This document shows, one piece after another, positions 8,779-17,286 of a DNA stretch of 64,000 nucleotides (the stretch's first letter is position 1; each line of letters begins with the position of its first letter). The stretch is from the NCBI RefSeq assembly GCF_949152215.1, contig NZ_OX424407.1:748530-812529 (forward strand). The letters are read 5' to 3'. The DNA comes from Lancefieldella sp. Marseille-Q7238. GTDB lineage: Bacteria; Actinomycetota; Coriobacteriia; Coriobacteriales; Atopobiaceae. Both the position numbers and the translations under genes were made by a program. The notes beneath the pieces are model-generated. The model was not told the origin of the DNA. It ran no database searches and worked only from the letters and a program-made list of their open reading frames with translations.

Positions 8779-9999
8779 ATGGATGAGAAAAGGATTGATC
8801 AGGAAAGAATCGAGCAGGAAGACAGGTTGAGAAAGAGTTTCTCGCACAAGGGTTTCTCGCGCAGAACGTTCATGGGCTTGTCAACAGTATTCGGCTCATC
8901 ACTGCTGCTGACAACGATGGCCGGCTGTAACCAAAAATCCGAAACTTCAACGGCAGATACACAGGAAGCCAACAAGGAAGCGCCAAAGGATCGCACTTAC
9001 GTTGATGATGCCGATCGTAGTGTCACCATTCCGGCAACAGTTGAGCGCGTATACTGCGCTATTCCAACCGCACAGGCCGCAGTAGTAGCTCTGACTCCTG
9101 AAAAGCTTGTTGGCTGGGTCAACGAAGTCTCCGATGCCGCCAAGAAATACCTGCCCGAAAGCACCCATGATCTGCCCGTTCTTGGAGGTTGGATGGGTCA
9201 GGTACAAACAGCTAACATAGAAGCAATTATCAATGCCAAGCCAGATTTGATCCTCTATTGCTATGGCACAAGCACTGTAAACGAAGATACGTCCACATAC
9301 GTTAACGCTGCCGATACGATTCAAAATGACACAGGTATTCCTGTCTACGTCTTTAAAGGCAATTTGAATCTAATCCCCGAGAAATATCGCACTCTGGGAG
9401 AGATTCTCGGCGTTTCCGACCGTGGAGAACAGCTTGCCGCATACGCCGAGCAAAAGCTCAAGGCCGTTGGGGATGCAGTAGCCAAAGTTCCTGGTGACAA
9501 GGTTGTTACTTGCTATTATGCCGAAGGCAAGGGCGGTCTTGCTACCGATCCGTCAGGCAGTATGCACACGGAAGTCATCGATTATTGCAATGTTAAAAAT
9601 GTTGCCGTTGTAGATGGATTCATGGGTGCCAAAGGCCAGGGCATGATTGAGGTTTCCATGGAGAGTGTTATCAAATGGAATCCTCAAATGATTCTGGTTT
9701 CCGGTACAAAACCCGACAACTATGAGCTCATCAAAACCAGCCCGTCGTGGCAAGATATTGATGCAGTTAAAAACGGTGCCGTCTATCAAACGCCTATCAT
9801 ACCCTTTGGCTGGTTTGACCGTCCTCCCAATATGACTCGTATCATGGGTATACAGTGGTTTGCTAACCTGGTGTATCCGGATTATTACACCGCAAACGTC
9901 CGAACGGACATGAAAGAGTACTTCAAGCTGTTCTACAACGCCACTATTACTGACGATGATGTAGACACGATCTTGGCCCCTAATCCAAAGCTGGCATAA
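8779..9999 (+). CDS. Substrate-binding lipoprotein of the FecCD-type importer
   Basis: A 406-residue class III binding protein. The N-terminus carries a twin-arginine-like SRRTFMG, a hydrophobic stretch and a lipobox ending in MAGC near residue 50, so it is probably exported folded and lipid-anchored. The mature part reads like periplasmic-binding-protein type 2 modules (VERVYCAIPTAQAAVVALTPEKLVGW, then IEAIINAKPDLILYC) joined by a long helix. GAAAGGAAC precedes the ATG. Such proteins bind siderophores, cobalamin, haem or molybdate/tungstate. The MoeA-like gene two places downstream favours an oxyanion or metal role, but that is inference. Confidence 0.88.
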   Translation: MDEKRIDQERIEQEDRLRKSFSHKGFSRRTFMGLSTVFGSSLLLTTMAGCNQKSETSTADTQEANKEAPKDRTYVDDADRSVTIPATVERVYCAIPTAQAAVVALTPEKLVGWVNEVSDAAKKYLPESTHDLPVLGGWMGQVQTANIEAIINAKPDLILYCYGTSTVNEDTSTYVNAADTIQNDTGIPVYVFKGNLNLIPEKYRTLGEILGVSDRGEQLAAYAEQKLKAVGDAVAKVPGDKVVTCYYAEGKGGLATDPSGSMHTEVIDYCNVKNVAVVDGFMGAKGQGMIEVSMESVIKWNPQMILVSGTKPDNYELIKTSPSWQDIDAVKNGAVYQTPIIPFGWFDRPPNMTRIMGIQWFANLVYPDYYTANVRTDMKEYFKLFYNATITDDDVDTILAPNPKLA

Positions 10000-10000
10000 C

Positions 10001-10813
10001 ATGCAGTCGGAAAACATACTGGGTGATCAAGAGTATTGGAATAAACGAGCGGCAACTTTTTCATGTGGATCAGACGAAGCCTACAAGCAGCGCTTTTCTG
10101 AGCTTCTTTCTCTTGAGCCAGGTCAATCCATACTTGATATGGGCTGCGCAACCGGGACTTTTGCCATCCCCTTTGGAAGGAAAGGACACAGTGTCTACGC
10201 ATGCGATTTCGCAAAAGAAATGCTTGAAATCCTCGATAAGCGCGCAGCTGCTGAGAATCTTCCTGTCACTTCGCATCTTCTGGCTTGGGACGATGACTGG
10301 CAGTCAACAGGCCTTGGTGAGAAGAGCGTTGATGTTGCTATTGCATCACGCTCTCTCGGCTTCAAGAATAAGCACGAACGCATTCAAAAACTTGATGCCG
10401 TAGCGCGTCATAAGGCTGCAATCACCGTTTCCGCAAGCGTTTTGCCCTCTCGAGAGCCTCAGCTGCTCACGCATTTAGGACGTGAAATCCCACAGTCCGG
10501 CGAGGTATCCGAACTAGTAACTCTTCTTATTACTATGGGAAGACTCCCCGTAGTATCCTATATGCTCACGCTCCGTCCTATGATTTTTTTGACATTGGCA
10601 GACGGGGCCGCTGAGCTGCGCAAAATGGCAGGACCCGAACCATTCAACGTGCGTGAGCAGACACTATTTGACGCCTTTGTCGCCAGGCACTTCAGACACA
10701 TGCAAAATACCGACCCTAAAAGCCAGATAGCTGACGGCTGGGAGCTTGACTATCCGCTTCCTGTAATATGGGCCTTTATCGGGTGGCGCACTGACGGTAA
10801 GGTTTGGCTGTAA
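10001..10813 (+). CDS. Class I SAM-dependent methyltransferase
   Basis: A 270-residue methyltransferase. The SAM-binding motif I is ILDMGCATGTFAIPF, followed by motif II around VYACDFAKEM. The C-terminal third is less typical and probably forms the substrate lid. It starts one base after the stop of the binding-protein gene, so it is co-transcribed and translationally coupled with the importer. Its substrate is unknown. Its place between an importer and a MoeA-like gene suggests it modifies the imported compound, a chelator or a cofactor. Family assignment is firm; function is open. Confidence 0.85.
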   Translation: MQSENILGDQEYWNKRAATFSCGSDEAYKQRFSELLSLEPGQSILDMGCATGTFAIPFGRKGHSVYACDFAKEMLEILDKRAAAENLPVTSHLLAWDDDWQSTGLGEKSVDVAIASRSLGFKNKHERIQKLDAVARHKAAITVSASVLPSREPQLLTHLGREIPQSGEVSELVTLLITMGRLPVVSYMLTLRPMIFLTLADGAAELRKMAGPEPFNVREQTLFDAFVARHFRHMQNTDPKSQIADGWELDYPLPVIWAFIGWRTDGKVWL

Positions 10814-10849
10814 CGCACAATGAACTATCAAAACATCTGAGGAGTGCAT

Positions 10850-12262
10850 ATGGGCAAGAAGATTATGACGGGGTTTCCCACAAGAGAGAAAGCTTTAACA
10901 GACTTCTTTCAGGAATGGGAACCAAAAAGAGCGGAAGAGCTTGTCAGTCTCAATGACTGTGTAGGACGCGTTCTGACCCGTAATCTTTTTTCGTCTGTCA
11001 CATTGCCCGTATGCCGCTCCTCAGCCTGCGACGGAATCGCAGTCCGTTCGTCAGATTTTACAAATGGGTTACCCGACACTACCTCTTGGCAACCGAACGT
11101 CAACTATATACGAGCCGACACAGGGGATGATTTTCCGGATACCTATGACGCGGTCATCATGATCGAGCAAGCACATATACAATCAGACGGTTCGGTCATA
11201 CTTGATAAAGACATTCAGGTCTTCCCTGGCTCAAATGTAAATCCGGCAGGGTCAACTATTTCTACCGGACAGCCTCTCTTGTCTGCCGGCCATCTCATAC
11301 GCCCCACTGATGCAGCAGCCCTATGCATGGGAGGCATCTCCGTTGTTCCTGTTAGAAAAAAGCCGCTGGTGGCATTCATTCCCACTGGCAGCGAACTTGT
11401 CACGGCAGGCATGCGTCCGCGACGAGGAGAAATGATAGAATCAAATGCGATTATGGTTACGCACATGCTTGAGCAATACGGTGCCGAAACCTTAGCCTTC
11501 CCCATCGTACGCGATGATCCGTCAGCACTTGAAGCTGCCTTCACCGAAGCATTAAACATCGCCGATGTTGTGGTTATCAACGGAGGCTCCGCTGTTGGAA
11601 GCGAAGATTTCAATGTTCGCATGATTGAAACATACGGGCAGGTCATACACCACTACATTGCTGCAGCACCTGGACGCCCTCTTATGATGGCCGTCGCAGA
11701 CGGAAAACCGGTCATTGATCTTCCTGGTCCTATGATTGCCGCATTCTATGGCACTACCTGGTGTCTGCAGGCTATTGTCAAACGTATATTAGATATTCCC
11801 ATGTCCAAGCGGCAAACAATAACAGCTACCACAGCAACACCGGCCGGTGCGCATCCTTCTATTGCTATGTTACAGCGCTGGAATGTCACCCGCACCGATA
11901 CAGGATACAAAGCTTATTATTGCAATTTTCAAAAAGGAGAAACGGAGGCTGCACTCACATCAAATGCTTTACGCATTTCACCGCTTGGCGAAAAAAGCCT
12001 TGAGGTAGGACAGCAGATTGAGCTTGAATTGCTTGAAGGAACCGAATTTCTTGTTTCTGAGACTACAACACTACCATCCGGCTTTGCCTTGCCCTTTGAC
12101 GATGAGGCAAAAGCAGTGGGGCCTCACACGGCAGTTGGACTACGTGCATCAATGAACACCGGCGCGCAAACGACCGAAATACCTGCAAACGCGGGTGAGG
12201 TTGGTGACTTCTCTGCTGTACGGATTACCAATGCCATACAGTTTTCTGATAACCGAAGCTGA
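10850..12262 (+). CDS. MoeA-like molybdopterin molybdotransferase family protein
   Basis: A 470-residue protein with the MoeA domain order: N-terminal linker and beta domain, central molybdopterin-binding alpha/beta domain, C-terminal beta barrel. The start region has LPVCRSSACDGIAV, where MoeA has PxxxxSxMDGYA; the Asp-Gly is kept. The central domain has FIPTGSEL and NGGSAVGSEDF in place of GGVSVGDYD, and LPGPMIAAF in place of PGNPVSA. These changes make it a diverged paralogue rather than a clear housekeeping MoeA. ATG 10850 has GAGGAG before it. No other molybdenum-cofactor gene is in view. It ends the importer operon and may insert or sense molybdate or tungstate. Confidence 0.8.
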   Translation: MGKKIMTGFPTREKALTDFFQEWEPKRAEELVSLNDCVGRVLTRNLFSSVTLPVCRSSACDGIAVRSSDFTNGLPDTTSWQPNVNYIRADTGDDFPDTYDAVIMIEQAHIQSDGSVILDKDIQVFPGSNVNPAGSTISTGQPLLSAGHLIRPTDAAALCMGGISVVPVRKKPLVAFIPTGSELVTAGMRPRRGEMIESNAIMVTHMLEQYGAETLAFPIVRDDPSALEAAFTEALNIADVVVINGGSAVGSEDFNVRMIETYGQVIHHYIAAAPGRPLMMAVADGKPVIDLPGPMIAAFYGTTWCLQAIVKRILDIPMSKRQTITATTATPAGAHPSIAMLQRWNVTRTDTGYKAYYCNFQKGETEAALTSNALRISPLGEKSLEVGQQIELELLEGTEFLVSETTTLPSGFALPFDDEAKAVGPHTAVGLRASMNTGAQTTEIPANAGEVGDFSAVRITNAIQFSDNRS

Positions 12263-12440
12263 GCATCACTTGAGAGCAAGAGGAGCCGGTCTTACATAGT
12301 ACGTAAAAGCATGATTGTACACGGCAGTGACAAAAGTCATAAGCAGGTTGCATGTAACGTTTCCACTTCTCCAAATGAGATAACAACGGTGCATTTACTT
12401 GCTGTCAATCCAAAGCCGCAGATTCAGTCCTACCTATACC

Positions 12441-12472
12441 AAGACGGGAATGTCTCGCGACATTCCCGTCTT
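12441..12472. terminator. Strong stem-loop between convergent genes
   Basis: A perfect 13-base-pair stem (12441-12453 with 12460-12472) with a 6-base loop, between the MoeA-like gene and the surface-protein gene. It is very stable; no clear T-tract follows. Confidence 0.75.
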
Positions 12473-12553
12473 GCTTCGTACGCTGTCGAAAAGCGATTAC
12501 TCGCTTAATATTACCTAGGAGCGTTTAAGATCCATCTCATCTAGGGGCATTTG

Positions 12554-14149
12554 CTATGAGCGCTTGCGCAGAACAGCACCGGTAGCGATGGTGCCGGCGG
12601 CAACGGCTGCAAAACCAAGCGCTGCCGAAAGAGTAGCCGGATCAGACATGTCAGGAATAATGCTCTTCTTGCCTGACTTTGCCTTCTTACTCGACTTGCT
12701 ACCTTCGTTAGTCTTGTTTTGCTGCTGGTCGCCACTCTGATTGTTTCCCTGGTTGTTGTTCTGATTGTCAGGCTGAACCGCCGCTTTAGTAACCTTGAGC
12801 GTTCCTGAAACATAGGTGAAATCGTAGTCGCCAGCAGCTCCTCCCACCGGAGTCAGCTCATGATCACCGACACTTACATCAGAAGCAGTAAGTGTGGGAG
12901 CAGTATAGTTGTATGCTGTCTCAGGCGTCTCACCATTAACGAAACCGGTAACGTTAAGCTTAAGTTCAGGCGTCTTTCCTTCTGTAATGGTCTCACCGTC
13001 ATACGCAGCGGTCAGGTGCGCCTTACGAATGGTCCAACTGGCTGTCTTAGTGCTGGTCGTACCATCTTCCCATGTATAGTTAACGGGGTCGATAAGATCC
13101 ATTACAACGTCATACGTACCGGCATGTGTTGCGGCGACGGTTCCATTGATAGCCACATTGAGATGAGCAGAAATGTCATAGCCGCTGTGCTCCTGCCCGT
13201 CATAATCGTAATGTGTAGCCGTAGGAACGGCAACGGTGCCCTTCTCGACATCCATCATCATAGGAATCGTAAAGTCATAGGAGGAGCCGTTTTTGATAGT
13301 CGCACGAACCACACGATTCTTCTGAGCAGTCGTCGGTGTACCGGAAATGGTAGCCGTACTCTTGCGTGCAGCGGCATCATTTTCCATCGGACTCAGTGTC
13401 AAACCGTCCGGGAGATTGTCCATCGTAAACGTATCGTAGCCCTTAGAAGAGACTGCCCATGGAATGGTAACAGTCTCATGATAAGCCGCACCAGCCTTAG
13501 CGGGAGAAATCTTATTTGAGGGCAAAGTAATTCCGGCGGAATTGTCGGAATTTTGGAATCTCGTGTTTTCAATGTTAAGAACGCCGTCATCGGTGGTAGT
13601 CAGATCAAGCTGAACAACGGTGGAATTCTTGACGGTGGAGGTTCCTTTGTTGTCAAGGCCCTTGTAGAACGTAACATTATCAAAGGTCACGTTTGCCCCT
13701 GCCTCAACGGTCACCTCTCCCTCAAAAATCATGTTCGATACGGTTCCGTTAAAGCCGGCGGGAAATACCACACGCGTACCTTTTGCGATATAGCTGCTAT
13801 ATGGCTGCACGCGCGTACCATCGCCAAGATAGCTGCTGGTATACGTGCTGGTAACGTTAGTAACGGTAGTAGGGAACACAAAGTCTTTCTCGGTTGACGA
13901 GCTGCCGCCGACAGTGACTCTTGATGTAGTGAACTTCCAAGTAGACGCCGCGTCCATTGCCGACTTATTATTCCTGTAAATTGACTGGAGACTGCTGAAC
14001 CCGTAACCGGATAGCCAGTCGCTGATTTCAAACGAACCGTCCGCCAAAGCCTTTGTGGCAAATGGCGAGAAGAACAAGCAGCAGACAACAACTGCCATCA
14101 CAATGGCAAGTGAGGTGTGCAGCCTCTTCAGTGCGCGCATTTTGTGCAT
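12554..14149 (-). CDS. Secreted surface protein with MBG-like repeats and C-terminal anchor
   Basis: A 531-residue exported protein. A signal peptide (TSLAIVMAVVVCCLFF, cleavage near ALADG) precedes a long beta-rich part. Residues in the second half resemble MBG/YDG surface domains: one module around YDYDGQEHSGYD ending TASWTIRKA, another ending SGTLKVTKA. An Asn/Gln-rich and Lys-rich linker leads to a C-terminal hydrophobic helix and RKRS. This is the layout of a wall- or membrane-anchored adhesin, but no LPXTG is visible; SIIPDM sits where it would be. ATG 14149 has TTAGGAG upstream. No accessory genes adjoin it. Confidence 0.8.
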   Translation of the reverse strand: MHKMRALKRLHTSLAIVMAVVVCCLFFSPFATKALADGSFEISDWLSGYGFSSLQSIYRNNKSAMDAASTWKFTTSRVTVGGSSSTEKDFVFPTTVTNVTSTYTSSYLGDGTRVQPYSSYIAKGTRVVFPAGFNGTVSNMIFEGEVTVEAGANVTFDNVTFYKGLDNKGTSTVKNSTVVQLDLTTTDDGVLNIENTRFQNSDNSAGITLPSNKISPAKAGAAYHETVTIPWAVSSKGYDTFTMDNLPDGLTLSPMENDAAARKSTATISGTPTTAQKNRVVRATIKNGSSYDFTIPMMMDVEKGTVAVPTATHYDYDGQEHSGYDISAHLNVAINGTVAATHAGTYDVVMDLIDPVNYTWEDGTTSTKTASWTIRKAHLTAAYDGETITEGKTPELKLNVTGFVNGETPETAYNYTAPTLTASDVSVGDHELTPVGGAAGDYDFTYVSGTLKVTKAAVQPDNQNNNQGNNQSGDQQQNKTNEGSKSSKKAKSGKKSIIPDMSDPATLSAALGFAAVAAGTIATGAVLRKRS

Positions 14150-14338
14150 ACATTCACTCCTAACCTTGACTCTTTGGTGTCGATTGCAGGCAGGCCTGCA
14201 AGATCTGAACAGAGCCACGTATTCTTACCGTTTTTGAGCGGTAGTATCGTATCAGATAAGTTAACTGAGGAAAACTAAAAAGAAAAGAAATTTTAAACGT
14301 CAGTGTTCAGAGTATTGTTTTTATTAAAAGACTAATGA

Positions 14339-14650
14339 TGGCGTGTTCCTATAAGGCACAATTATGTTCTCAGCGAGGGCGGAAAGGCTTCCAAGACAGA
14401 AGCAACAAAGGCTGCTCTCATAGGCCTTCGTACCATAATCAGAATTTACGCGCCGGGAGAAGAAGAGACAGATAGAGCTCTTGAATCAACTTGGAGCGAT
14501 TTTGAAGATGCTTTGCTCTATCAGACAGCGCTAAGCTTAAAAGCTCGATGTATCATCACCAGAAACACGAGAGACTTTATCCTTAGTTCACTTCCCGTAC
14601 GCACCTGCCGACAATTTTTTCCTGGATGGAGCAGAAGAACCATCTTTCCT
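14339..14650 (+). pseudogene. 5'-truncated PIN-domain (VapC-like) toxin remnant
   Basis: An open frame without a usable start reads into the second half of a VapC-type PIN domain. It runs through EGGKASKTEATKAAL, then STWSDFEDALLYQTAL, then IITRNTRDF and SSLPVRT. In the family the Asp pair in SDFEDAL and the TRNxxDF block build the RNase site. The first roughly 50 residues, which carry the first catalytic Asp, are missing. After VRT the frame runs on into unrelated sequence. No antitoxin gene lies upstream. I read it as a dead toxin gene. Confidence 0.75.
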
Positions 14651-14741
14651 ATGAAGACTCACGTTTTAGTGTGGCTCCATTGCTGCGTCCTCATTGTTGA
14701 GGCTCCGTTAATGCGCCTTCGCACCTGTACTACGAGACCCC

Positions 14742-15125
14742 CTATGACGAGGGGATCGTTTTGACTATAAAGACAAAATAGATGAGATGAAACACCCAAA
14801 CGCACGACAATACGACACAGCCGATTACGATGCCTTTGAGCCCCATGAGTATCAAACCGATGCTCATGAGCAAGGTAATCGCACTCATAATGCGAATCTT
14901 GGTCTTTTTGGTCATACCGCGACCTGCCGTATAATCAGCAAGATTATCCCGGTACAGCTTTGTACCGACAAACCATGTATTAAGTCTCTCGGAACTTCTC
15001 GCAAAGCAAAAAGCCGCAAGAAGTAAGAAAGGCACCGAAGGAATAAAAGGTAGGACGGCGCCTACTGCGCCAAGCGCGACGCTGACGCACCCGACTATGA
15101 TATATAGAAGTTTTTTGATATTCAT
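14742..15125 (-). CDS. DUF454 (YbaN-like) inner membrane protein
   Basis: A 127-residue membrane protein with three or four helices. The LGAVGAVLPFIPSVPFLLLAAFCFARSS region with repeated Pro-Phe turns, then LADYTAGRGM and KTKIRI, are typical of DUF454. The molecular role of the family is unknown. It is last in an operon with two CydDC-like ABC exporter genes and a YgbA-like gene, so it may serve respiration or redox/nitrosative stress. No signal peptide; start at ATG 15125. Confidence 0.85.
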   Translation of the reverse strand: MNIKKLLYIIVGCVSVALGAVGAVLPFIPSVPFLLLAAFCFARSSERLNTWFVGTKLYRDNLADYTAGRGMTKKTKIRIMSAITLLMSIGLILMGLKGIVIGCVVLSCVWVFHLIYFVFIVKTIPSS

Positions 15126-15163
15126 GCGTTTTTGCCAATCGTTTCTACTAATCGTTAACTCAG

Positions 15164-15601
15164 TTATCTCTCTCTTTTTGATGTCAGCACATGACGAATC
15201 GCCATGATTGGATGGTGAAAAAGCATGCGCGGTCCGGAAAACTTCATGACTTCTCTAATCTTTTCCCGCATCTCGGGCCGATAACAATGCACCTTGCAAT
15301 TCGAGCAAAACGTCTTTGTTTCCATAAAAGGACACCTGTCGATTTGCTGGCGAGCATAACGGTCCAGCTCGGCACATTCAGCGCAGAGGACAGAAGTGTC
15401 CGCACGATGCCCCTTCAAAAAGCCGCCACACTTCTTGCCACCGTGTTTCTTGCGACAGTAAAGCGAAATCATGAGCGAAACTATGTTCTTTTCCCGCTCG
15501 CATTTGGCGTCCACGCAGCCGCCATCTGTCCCTTTGGACATCCGATTCGACCCCGAATGCTTCTCGTCCGCTTTCTTGTCAGAGGTATTCCTTGCCTGCA
15601 T
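15164..15601 (-). CDS. YgbA-like (nitrous oxide-stimulated promoter family) cysteine-rich protein
   Basis: A 145-residue protein whose last 100 residues match the YgbA family: ISLYCRKKHGG, LCAECAELDRYARQQIDRCPF, TFCSNCKVHCYRPEMREKIREVM and a closing FHHPIMAIRH. The ordered cysteines suggest binding of a metal or iron-sulphur centre. The N-terminal 35 residues are polar and unconserved. Its ATG overlaps the stop of the upstream ABC gene by one base (TGATG), so it is coupled to it. In proteobacteria ygbA responds to nitric oxide; that is family knowledge, not shown here. Confidence 0.85.
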   Translation of the reverse strand: MQARNTSDKKADEKHSGSNRMSKGTDGGCVDAKCEREKNIVSLMISLYCRKKHGGKKCGGFLKGHRADTSVLCAECAELDRYARQQIDRCPFMETKTFCSNCKVHCYRPEMREKIREVMKFSGPRMLFHHPIMAIRHVLTSKRER

Positions 15602-17286
15602 CAGCTTGTTCTCCCGTGCTCAACGGAATAGACCGTATCTGCAATGCCCATGGTTGAAGCGCGATGCGATACCAATACGACAGTCCTGCCCAACCTTTCC
15701 TCGTGAAGCGCCTTCAGGATCACCGCCTCATTGAGACTATCAAGGTTGCTCGTCGGCTCGTCAAGCAGCATAAACGGAGCATCATGGAGAAACGCGCGCG
15801 CAAGCCCCAAACGTTGTCGCTCGCCGCCGGAAAGCGTATCTCCCAACTCTCCCACCGGCGTATCGTAGGCTGCCGGCAACGACATGATGAAATCATGAAC
15901 AGACGCTTTTTTGCAGGCGGCAATAATTTCATCGTCAGTAGCGTCAAGCCTTGCAAGGCGTACGTTATTACGGATTGAGTCGTGAAACAGATAGGTGTCC
16001 TGCGTGACGAAACTCTCCATATCTCGCAGGTTCGAGGTATTAATCTCATTCACGTTTGTATGAGAAATCTGAATGCTTCCCTGCTGAACCTCCCAGAAGC
16101 GCATAAAAAGCTTAAGTAATGTTGATTTGCCGCTTCCGCTTTTTCCTACAATGCCAACAACCTTGTTGGAAGGCACTTCAACGGAAAGGCCGTCAAGGAT
16201 CGTCTCTTCCCCGTAAGCAAAGGTGACCTGCTCTGCCGCGGCGCCGTCAAACTCCACCAAAGCCTTGCCCTTGATCTCCTCCACAACAGGCTCTTCTTCA
16301 AGAATGGCGAGTACGCGACTACCGGCTGCAAGGGTGCTTTGCAAGGTCGCTCCCAACGCCGACAGTGCTACAACAGGGCCAAAGGAACTCATCAAAGCCA
16401 GCGTAGCTATCAAACATCCCTCAAAGCTGCACAACGATGCGGACAATGCCAGCATGGCGAGGTCAAAGAGAAGGATAACGCTGTTTGTCACCGCGCTGTT
16501 GCGTCCGGCTATCCGCTTCAGCTGCTCCTGGTCTTGAGCAAGCGCATCGCTCATGCGATTCATCTCTGACAAACGGCCGCCGCCACACCCATACTGAATG
16601 GTTTCAGAAAGGCCGCGCAGGCTATCCAACACAAATGACGACAGCTCCCCAGATGTACGGCGAAGCTTCAGGCCCTTGTCGCCACTGAGTTTTGCCGTCG
16701 CCACTGGAATAACGACTCCTATCGTGCTATATGCGACAGCTGCCAAAACTCCAAGCACAACGTGGAACGAACCGATAAACACCACCATGATGAGACTGAA
16801 TACGCAGGCGATACAAACCGGCGAAATGGTATGCGCGTAAAACACTTCAAGAAGCTCAATATCCGAGGTAATAATGCTGATCAGATTACCTTTATCTCTG
16901 CCCTCAAGCTTTGCAGGACAGAGCCTTCTCAGAGCGCTGAATACCTTGTCGCGAATAAGCGCAAGCAACTTAAAGGCAATAAAATGATTGCACGCCTGCT
17001 CCGCATAACGCAAAAATCCGCGAGCCACCGCAAAAATACCCAGACAGATGAAGATTCCCGTCAAGGAGAGTTCCGCGCCAAACGGCAGCGCAACTTCCTG
17101 CTGCAGTGCAGCCAGAACCGCGTAGCCTCCGAATATCGTGATGCAAGCGGCAAACAGGTGACCGATAACACCCATACAAACAGCCGCCACCATATACCCG
17201 GCAAGCGGTTTAACAAGGCCGATAAGCGACGCCATTACCGCAAGGCCTTTCCTGCTGTTACCCTCATGCCTTCCGTCCTGTTTCAT
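15601..17286 (-). CDS. CydDC-type ABC exporter, second subunit (membrane-ATPase fusion)
   Basis: A 561-residue half-transporter: six membrane helices over the first 320 residues, then an ATPase domain. Walker A is GIVGKSGSGKST, the signature is LSGGERQRLGLARA, Walker B is FMLLDEPTSNLD, and the switch histidine is in LVSHRAS. It pairs with the gene upstream, overlapping it by 4 bases (ATGA). Such heterodimers of the CydDC group export cysteine or glutathione and support cytochrome bd assembly and redox balance. No cydAB is in the window, so the substrate stays uncertain. Confidence 0.85.
   Translation of the reverse strand: MKQDGRHEGNSRKGLAVMASLIGLVKPLAGYMVAAVCMGVIGHLFAACITIFGGYAVLAALQQEVALPFGAELSLTGIFICLGIFAVARGFLRYAEQACNHFIAFKLLALIRDKVFSALRRLCPAKLEGRDKGNLISIITSDIELLEVFYAHTISPVCIACVFSLIMVVFIGSFHVVLGVLAAVAYSTIGVVIPVATAKLSGDKGLKLRRTSGELSSFVLDSLRGLSETIQYGCGGGRLSEMNRMSDALAQDQEQLKRIAGRNSAVTNSVILLFDLAMLALSASLCSFEGCLIATLALMSSFGPVVALSALGATLQSTLAAGSRVLAILEEEPVVEEIKGKALVEFDGAAAEQVTFAYGEETILDGLSVEVPSNKVVGIVGKSGSGKSTLLKLFMRFWEVQQGSIQISHTNVNEINTSNLRDMESFVTQDTYLFHDSIRNNVRLARLDATDDEIIAACKKASVHDFIMSLPAAYDTPVGELGDTLSGGERQRLGLARAFLHDAPFMLLDEPTSNLDSLNEAVILKALHEERLGRTVVLVSHRASTMGIADTVYSVEHGRTS

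Noticed and set aside
12311-12508. 65-residue open frame after the MoeA-like gene
   Set aside because: It runs through a perfect terminator-like stem-loop and has no ribosome site.
12554-14149. LPXTG sortase signal in the surface protein
   Set aside because: The position holds SIIPDM, not LPXTG, so I do not claim sortase anchoring.
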